Shown one piece after another: positions 59,296 through 64,000 of a stretch of DNA of 64,000 bases. Under the pieces are notes generated by a model that saw only the letters and a program-made list of their open reading frames with translations, made no database searches and was not told the origin of the DNA. The stretch is from Streptomyces europaeiscabiei (GTDB taxonomy: Bacteria; Actinomycetota; Actinomycetes; Streptomycetales; Streptomycetaceae): NCBI RefSeq assembly GCF_036346855.1, contig NZ_CP107841.1, positions 6,886,001-6,950,000 on the forward strand, given 5' to 3'. Numbering within the stretch: position 1 is the stretch's first letter; every line of letters starts with the position of its first letter. A program made the translations under genes and the position numbers.

Positions 59296-60553
59296 GCGCC
59301 CTCCAAGTCCCAGCAGGCCGTGCCGCGTGTGCCTTGCGGGACAACCTCGTTGACCGCTGTTGCCCTGCCATTGTCTCGTGCGCCTGCCCGTCCTTTGGGG
59401 TGTGTTCCCCGTTACGTTTCGCGGAGGCCCCTTTTTCCGCGGCTGTGCAGGAACATGCCGGGTGGGGCCACACCGGGCGCGGGTGCCAGTCGAACCCCGG
59501 TACCGAGACCTCCCAGCGGGCGCCCGTGCTGGACGGCATGTGCCCGTCGAGGAACGCGAGCGCATGCCCCGCGGCCAGTCCGGCGACGGTCGTGGCCAGG
59601 GTGAGATCGCAGGCTTCGAGTTGGTGCGGGCGACCGGACCTCCACTGGGCGACCAGCCGCGGCCAGGTCTCGTCGCGATCGGCACGGCTCTGGTCCAGAC
59701 AACCCGCGCAACCCGTCTCGCCTGGCAGGACCAGGGGCCCGACCACGCCTGTCCCCTCCACCACCCCGGCATACAGGTGCGGTGTGCCCGAGGCGATGAG
59801 TGGCTCGGCGGCCCCGGGCTTGGGGGCGTGGACGTCGACACCGTCGCGTGGGGCGAGGATGACCAGTGAGAAACCGGGCTCCTCGCGCAGGCGGTTCATC
59901 GGCATCTCCTCGGACGGGTCGGTGGCCTGCCGTGGTCCGCGGCGGCGTCGGGGCGGGCGATCGGGTGCCGCGTGGCGAGCGGCTCGGCGTGCCGCCATGT
60001 CCCTGCGCTCGCCGATCGACTCGGTCGGCAGACCACCGGGCGTCACGTCCCACGGCTCGACCCGGCCGACATCGCGGACGTCGACCTCGCCGACGCCGGC
60101 CGCCGAGAGCAGGGAGGCGAGCACCGCCCCCACCCGGCCCGCGCCCCGTACCTGCACTCTCAGTGACCGGCGGGCGGCCAGGCGCTGCATGGCGTCGCCC
60201 GGCTCGGGCTCGATCAGAGAAAGCGCGGCAGCGTCTGGGCGCAGGCGGTCCAGGACCTCGGGTTTGGCGCGCAGGTCGTCCGCGGCCGGACCGCCGCCCG
60301 TCGCGTCGTCCAGCAGGCCGGATCGGGAGAGGCGGTCCACCAGACCGTCCACATGGCCGTCCGGCAGGCCCATGCGGCGGCCCTCGTCGCGCAGGAGCGG
60401 CAGTCCGCGTGTGCCGTCGAGCAAGGCGAGAAAACTGCCTGTCGCCGTGTCCATCGGGCCCAGCACCATGGCATGTGCCGGTGCCAGACCGAACTGCACG
60501 GTGTTGAGATCCCGCCAGCCGCGCCGAAGCGCGGGCTTCACCATCGGATGCAT
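59288..60553 (-). CDS. ThiF-like / TOMM-leader-binding-like protein
   Basis: A 421-residue protein with a degenerate E1-like Rossmann core. The nucleotide-binding region is VRGAGRVGAVLASLLSAAGVGEVDVRDVGRVEPWDV. It is preceded by a 140-residue N-terminal winged-helix-like region (FLALLDGTRGLPLLRDEGRRMGLPDGHVDGLVDRLSRSGLL). Two cysteine pairs that could bind zinc are CAGC in GETGCAGCLDQS and CSC in PHPACSC. Such proteins are annotated as ThiF-family or as RiPP-leader-binding proteins, but no precursor peptide or cyclodehydratase is nearby. The basic tail overlaps the ABC1 start by eight bases, so the two are co-translated. The ATG at 60553 was chosen; ATG 60544 is possible. Confidence 0.75.
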   Translation of the reverse strand: MHPMVKPALRRGWRDLNTVQFGLAPAHAMVLGPMDTATGSFLALLDGTRGLPLLRDEGRRMGLPDGHVDGLVDRLSRSGLLDDATGGGPAADDLRAKPEVLDRLRPDAAALSLIEPEPGDAMQRLAARRSLRVQVRGAGRVGAVLASLLSAAGVGEVDVRDVGRVEPWDVTPGGLPTESIGERRDMAARRAARHAAPDRPPRRRRGPRQATDPSEEMPMNRLREEPGFSLVILAPRDGVDVHAPKPGAAEPLIASGTPHLYAGVVEGTGVVGPLVLPGETGCAGCLDQSRADRDETWPRLVAQWRSGRPHQLEACDLTLATTVAGLAAGHALAFLDGHMPSSTGARWEVSVPGFDWHPRPVWPHPACSCTAAEKGASAKRNGEHTPKDGQAHETMAGQQRSTRLSRKAHAARPAGTWRAHV

Positions 60554-60659
60554 GATCGGCCCCCGTAGCCAGAGATAGGTCCCCGTGTGCCGACGGTGCG
60601 AGTGCCTGATCCGCCGACGAGTGCCAGCATGCACGGACTGCGACGACGCCTGTCGAGAG

Positions 60660-60668
60660 TTGTCCACA
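60660..60668 (+). promoter_or_regulatory. DnaA box (TTGTCCACA)
   Basis: A perfect match to the Streptomyces DnaA-box consensus in the divergent region between the ThiF-like and metallopeptidase genes. It is an isolated site of unknown role. Confidence 0.4.
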
Positions 60669-60771
60669 GGTGACGGCATCCGTAGTACAAATCAGGCGCT
60701 CGGGGTGCGGATCGATATCGAACCGTCCCGGAGGAGGGACTTTCCCCGTGTGCAGCGGGTAACGTCGGGGC

Positions 60772-61368
60772 GTGCCCGCCGACCCCCTGCACCGCGCCGG
60801 AAAGCCACAGCGCAGCACGACGAGCCAGCCGCCAAGCGGCTCGCGGGCTAGCGCGATCGAAGTCCGCAGGAGCGCGCGACGGCGCAGAACGGTCTCCGCG
60901 TACCGCGAGGGCGATCGCACCGTCGTGCTCATCCCCGCTCGGATGTCCGAGGCGGAGGAGCAGCGCTGGGTGACCGTCATGCTCGACAAGCTGGCCGCGC
61001 AGGAAAGCAAACGACGCCTCGGCGACGCCGAACTGGCGGAGCGCGCCGCGCGGCTCTCGGACCAGTACTTCGGCGGTCGTGCCCGTCCCACCACGGTCCG
61101 CTGGGTCACCAACCAGAACACCCGCTGGGGCTCGTGCACCCCCGCCGAGGGCAGCATCCGCCTTTCGCACCGGCTGCAGGGCATGCCCGAGTACGTCGTC
61201 GACTACGTTCTCCTCCACGAACTCGCCCACCTGCTCGTACCAGGTCACGGGCCCCGTTTCTGGCAGCTGCTGGAGGCCTATCCCCGCACCGAGCGTGCGC
61301 GCGGCTACCTCGAAGGGGTGGTCGCCGCCGACCGGCTGCCGCATCTGCCGGTCGGCGGGGACGAGTGA
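60772..61368 (+). CDS. YgjP-type (DUF45/M48-like) metallopeptidase domain protein
   Basis: A 198-residue protein of the YgjP/WLM-like zincin group. The zinc-binding motif is VLLHELAHLLVPGHGPRFWQLL, with His149-Glu150-x-x-His153 and a third ligand candidate His159. The family-specific RWGSCTPAEGSIRLSHRLQGMPEYVVDYV precedes it. The N-terminus is basic and disordered. No signal peptide is visible, so it is cytosolic. The GTG at 60772 gives the usual length for this family. The substrate is unknown. It is divergent from the ThiF-like gene. Confidence 0.88.
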   Translation: MPADPLHRAGKPQRSTTSQPPSGSRASAIEVRRSARRRRTVSAYREGDRTVVLIPARMSEAEEQRWVTVMLDKLAAQESKRRLGDAELAERAARLSDQYFGGRARPTTVRWVTNQNTRWGSCTPAEGSIRLSHRLQGMPEYVVDYVLLHELAHLLVPGHGPRFWQLLEAYPRTERARGYLEGVVAADRLPHLPVGGDE

Positions 61369-61622
61369 CACCGCCACGCGGCCGCTCGGCGGAACGCGGT
61401 TCGCGAACTGCGGCCTGAAGGCGGGGCACGGCCTCCGCCCCGAGAACGAGCGATGCGGAACGGGTGTCCCACGCGCGCGTGTGCGGTTGTGAGGCCCATG
61501 GCCGAAGTCGCGCTTTTGTACCGGATCTGTACCAGCCTCGTACGTCTCAGGACTTTGCGGTTAGCCTGGCGCGACGCACTCGCAGGCGCACGCACTTTCG
61601 GGATGGGGGACGGTCGTTACGC

Positions 61623-63227
61623 ATGGCCAGGGAATTCCAACGCGGCCACAAGGCCAAGATCAGTGACCTCACCGCGGGTACGGACCTGTACGTAGGTGTA
61701 CAGATCTCCGGCCCCGGGCTGAGCTTCGACATCAGCTGCTTCGGTCTGGACGCCGACGAACGGCTCTCGGACGACCGCTACTTCATCTTCTTCAACCAGC
61801 CGAAGTCCCCCGAGGAGTCGATCCAGCTCCTGGGTACCCAGTCGGGTGACACGGAGTCCTTCCGCGTCACTCTCGACAAGATTCCGCCCGGGATCCAGAA
61901 GCTGTCCTTCACGGCGACGATCGACGGCAACGGGCAGATGTCGCAGATCGCCCCCGGCTACGTCCGAATCGTCGCGGGTGGCGAGGAGGTGGCCCGGTAC
62001 CCGTTCGACGGCTCGGAGTTCTCCACCGAGCGTGCCGTGATGCTGGGCGACTTCTACCTGAAGGACGTGTGGCGGTTCGCGGCCGTCGGGCAGGGCTTCG
62101 ACGGCGGCCTCGACGCGCTGCTGAAGAACTTCGGCGGCGAGGTCGCCGAGGAGGAGCCCGCCGCCGCACCGCAGCAGCCGCAGGCCGACGCGGCGCCCGG
62201 CTTCGCTCCGCCCGCGTTCGGTGCCCCGGCCGCTCCGGCCCCGGCGCCCACGCAGGGATTCGCGCCGCCGGCGCCCTCACCCTCCGTGCACGCAGCTCCG
62301 ACCATCGCTGCGCCTTTGCACACGCCGCCCGGCGGCTCCGTTCCGCCCCCGGCCGCGCCCCCGCAGGGCGGCCCCTTCACCCCGCCCGGCGCGCCGCCTC
62401 AGGGCGGGCCCTTCACCCCTCCGGGTGCCGCGCCTCAGGGCGGGCCCTTCACCCCTCCTGGCGCAGCTCCGCAAGGCGGCCCGTTCACGCCCCCCGGGGC
62501 TCCCGGGGCATTCCCGGGGCAGGCTCAGCCCTTCGGCGGCGGTACGCAGCTCGCGCCGGTGCCACCGGAGGCGGGGCTGCGGGTAGTTCTGACGAAGTAT
62601 TCCGAGGCACCCGTCGGAGACCGCTGGACCGAGCAGAACCCGCAGCTGGTGCGGACGACGCTCACCAAGGGCGCCAACATCCTGGCCAAGCAGGGCAGCA
62701 TGGTCGCCTACCAGGGCGACATCGACTTCGCCCACAAGGGTTCCGGCCTTCTCGGCAAGTTGACGGGCCAGCTGACCGGCCAGGGCATGGCCCTGATGCG
62801 CTGCTCCGGGGACGGTGAGGTGTTCCTCGCGGACGAGGGCAGCCACCTCTTCGTCATCCGCCTGGAGAACGAACAGCTCTACACCAGCGCACGCGGAGTC
62901 CTCGCCTTCGACGAGGCGCTGGACACCGAGATCCGCCGTATCGAGGGCGCTGGCCTGCCCGGGGGTGGCCTGTTCAGCATGCTCTTCTCCGGCACGGGAG
63001 CGGTCGTCGTCAAGACGCGCGGCGTTCCCGTCGTCCTGCCCGTCGGCCCGGCCACCTACGTCGACGGCAACGCCGTCATCGCCTGGTCCGCCGGCGCACA
63101 GGCCGTCACCACGACCTCGCTCAGGCTGCGCCGCTCCGGGTACGCCCGGCAGACCCAGGAGGCCGTCAACCTCCAGTTCCGCGGTGCCCCCGGCAACTTC
63201 GTCGTCGTCCAGCCCTTCGAGGTGTGA
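61623..63227 (+). CDS. TerD-AIM24 fusion protein
   Basis: A 534-residue two-domain protein. The TerD domain (about 1-175) carries the Ca2+-binding pattern in GLSFDISCFGLDADERLSDDRYFIFFNQPKSPEESIQLLG, as in tellurium-resistance and stress-response TerD proteins. A Pro/Gly-rich linker (about 180-320) contains four copies of a 12-residue PQGGPFTPPGA repeat. The AIM24/DUF124 domain (about 325-534) has LVRTTLTKGANILAKQGSMVAYQGDIDF and LFSGTGAVVVKTRG. It is the first of three consecutive AIM24-type genes, suggesting a multi-subunit complex. The ATG at 61623 follows an AT-richer stretch with TTGTACC/CTGTACC repeats near 61515-61530. Confidence 0.9.
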   Translation: MAREFQRGHKAKISDLTAGTDLYVGVQISGPGLSFDISCFGLDADERLSDDRYFIFFNQPKSPEESIQLLGTQSGDTESFRVTLDKIPPGIQKLSFTATIDGNGQMSQIAPGYVRIVAGGEEVARYPFDGSEFSTERAVMLGDFYLKDVWRFAAVGQGFDGGLDALLKNFGGEVAEEEPAAAPQQPQADAAPGFAPPAFGAPAAPAPAPTQGFAPPAPSPSVHAAPTIAAPLHTPPGGSVPPPAAPPQGGPFTPPGAPPQGGPFTPPGAAPQGGPFTPPGAAPQGGPFTPPGAPGAFPGQAQPFGGGTQLAPVPPEAGLRVVLTKYSEAPVGDRWTEQNPQLVRTTLTKGANILAKQGSMVAYQGDIDFAHKGSGLLGKLTGQLTGQGMALMRCSGDGEVFLADEGSHLFVIRLENEQLYTSARGVLAFDEALDTEIRRIEGAGLPGGGLFSMLFSGTGAVVVKTRGVPVVLPVGPATYVDGNAVIAWSAGAQAVTTTSLRLRRSGYARQTQEAVNLQFRGAPGNFVVVQPFEV

Positions 63228-63235
63228 GGCAGAGC

Positions 63236-63913
63236 ATGGACCTCCAGACACTCAACGCGCACCGCTCCACCTCCACCGGCGTCCGTATGAGCGTGCACAG
63301 CTCCAAGACGCTCAAGGTCACCATGGTCAGCGGCCAGGACCTCCTGGCCAAGGCCGGCTCGATGATCGCGTACGACGGCTACGTACAGTTCGACGGCCCA
63401 CCCGCCACGCTGCGGCGCAGCGCGGAGGAGATGGTCAGCGGCGAGGGCGGCAAGCTGATGCTCTGCCGGGGCGACGGGGACCTGTACCTCGCCGACTACG
63501 GCGGTGACGTCCTCATTCTCCACCTGAACAACGAGGCGCTGTCCGTCAACGGTCCCACCCTGCTCGCCTGCGACGCCTCGCTCCAGCTCACCATCGAGCC
63601 GGTCAAGGGCCTGGCCAAGCTCTCCGGCTCGGGCCTCACCAACCTCGTGATCCGTGGCACCGGATGGGTCGCACTGGTCAGCCGGGGCGTGCCGATCTCC
63701 CTCGACTGCGCCGAACGGGAGACGTACGTCGACCCGGACGCGCTGATCGCCTGGACCGACGGCCTCGACATGAAGGCCCGCCGCACCATCAAGGCCAGTG
63801 CGCTCATCGGCCGGGGCAGCGGGGAGGCCTTCCAGATCGGTTTCAAGGGGCGGGGCTTCGTGGTCGTCCAGCCCAGCGAGGACACCGGCGACCGTTTCAA
63901 GATCCGTGGCTGA
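63236..63913 (+). CDS. AIM24-family protein
   Basis: A 225-residue single-domain AIM24 (DUF124) protein of unknown function. It has the same landmarks as the fusion protein's second half: LKVTMVSGQDLLAKAGSMIAYDGYVQFDG, LMLCRGDGDLYLADYGGDVLILHL and GFVVVQPSED. The beta-rich fold resembles tryptophan-RNA-binding attenuation-like barrels. The ATG at 63236 has GAGGCAGAG upstream; a GTG at 63224 overlapping the previous stop is an alternative. Spacing of eight bases after the fusion gene indicates an operon. Confidence 0.88.
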   Translation: MDLQTLNAHRSTSTGVRMSVHSSKTLKVTMVSGQDLLAKAGSMIAYDGYVQFDGPPATLRRSAEEMVSGEGGKLMLCRGDGDLYLADYGGDVLILHLNNEALSVNGPTLLACDASLQLTIEPVKGLAKLSGSGLTNLVIRGTGWVALVSRGVPISLDCAERETYVDPDALIAWTDGLDMKARRTIKASALIGRGSGEAFQIGFKGRGFVVVQPSEDTGDRFKIRG

Positions 63914-63940
63914 CCGGGGCTGAGAGGAGAACAGCACACC

Positions 63941-64000
63941 ATGCACAGCACACTCTTCGCGCACATCCCGGTGAACCACACCGAGCGCTACACACTGCAG
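63941..64000 (+). CDS. Third AIM24-type protein, 5' end only
   Basis: An ATG at 63941 with GAGAGGAGAAC about eight bases upstream opens a frame (MHSTLFAHIPVNHTERYTLQ) that runs off the window. The 27-base gap from the preceding AIM24 gene and the usual three-gene arrangement in Streptomyces suggest another AIM24-family protein. Only 20 residues are visible, so the family is inferred from context. Confidence 0.6.
   Translation, partial: MHSTLFAHIPVNHTERYTLQ

Noticed and set aside
59288..60553. RiPP biosynthetic cluster around the ThiF-like gene
   Set aside because: No precursor peptide, cyclodehydratase or transporter is adjacent; neighbours are an ABC1 kinase and a YgjP-type protein.
61623..63913. 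Tellurite-resistance operon
   Set aside because: Only one TerD domain is present and it is fused to AIM24; there is no TerA/B/C/E/Z set in the window.

Overview
This is a contiguous stretch of high-GC Gram-positive chromosome that looks like the core of a Streptomyces genome. Evidence: third-codon-position GC bias in every gene, frequent GTG starts, a wblC/whiB7-type regulator, DUF3117/DUF3107 small proteins, and degenerate copies of the interspersed element I recognise from Streptomyces intergenic DNA. I see no rRNA, tRNA, CRISPR array, transposase, integrase or prophage, and base composition is even throughout. These are family assignments by eye; no search was run.

Region 1 (1-14.1 kb) is a cell-envelope stress and transport block: a DUF3117 protein, an O-methyltransferase, an ECF sigma factor (SigE type), its zinc-finger anti-sigma factor, an HtrA-like protease, TatB, the Mrp/ApbC Fe-S carrier, a DUF1003 membrane protein, an MgtE-N/CBS protein, a lipoprotein and CorA. 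The set parallels the mycobacterial Rv1220c-sigE-rseA-htrA-tatB ... mrp ... corA neighbourhood. Just upstream of sigE is a GGAAC-N17-CGTT element typical of ECF autoregulation.

Region 2 (14.1-30 kb) carries a SUFU-domain protein, PHP-domain phosphoesterase, MarC membrane protein, NYN-domain protein, alpha/beta hydrolases, a long-tailed DEAD-box helicase, a ferritin-like protein, DUF3107 plus a TetR regulator, and a DUF3152 putative metalloprotease. Two intergenic copies of a 136-bp, 95%-identical element with conserved hairpins follow the NYN and ferritin-like genes. This is the least explained feature in the window.

Region 3 (30-35.6 kb) holds a glycosyltransferase with a DUF3492-like N-terminus, a polytopic membrane protein, an NAD-dependent epimerase and a spherulin-4 protein. 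The combination resembles the gene sets for galactosamine-rich Pel (bacterial) and galactosaminogalactan (Aspergillus) polysaccharides, so a related exopolysaccharide pathway is plausible.

Region 4 (35.6-59.3 kb) contains MoeZ, two tandem secreted alpha/beta hydrolases, a flippase-like protein with a kinase-like domain, an alkyltransferase-like protein, the AdnA/AdnB recombination motor-nuclease pair, an M20 peptidase, NudC, a mycoredoxin, UvrD2, and wblC with a long attenuator leader followed by an ABC1 kinase. Its gene content parallels mycobacterial Rv3211-Rv3197, so the window joins two conserved actinobacterial neighbourhoods. Region 5 (59.3-64 kb) has a ThiF-like protein, a YgjP-type metallopeptidase, and a TerD-AIM24 fusion followed by two more AIM24-type genes; the last is cut by the window edge.
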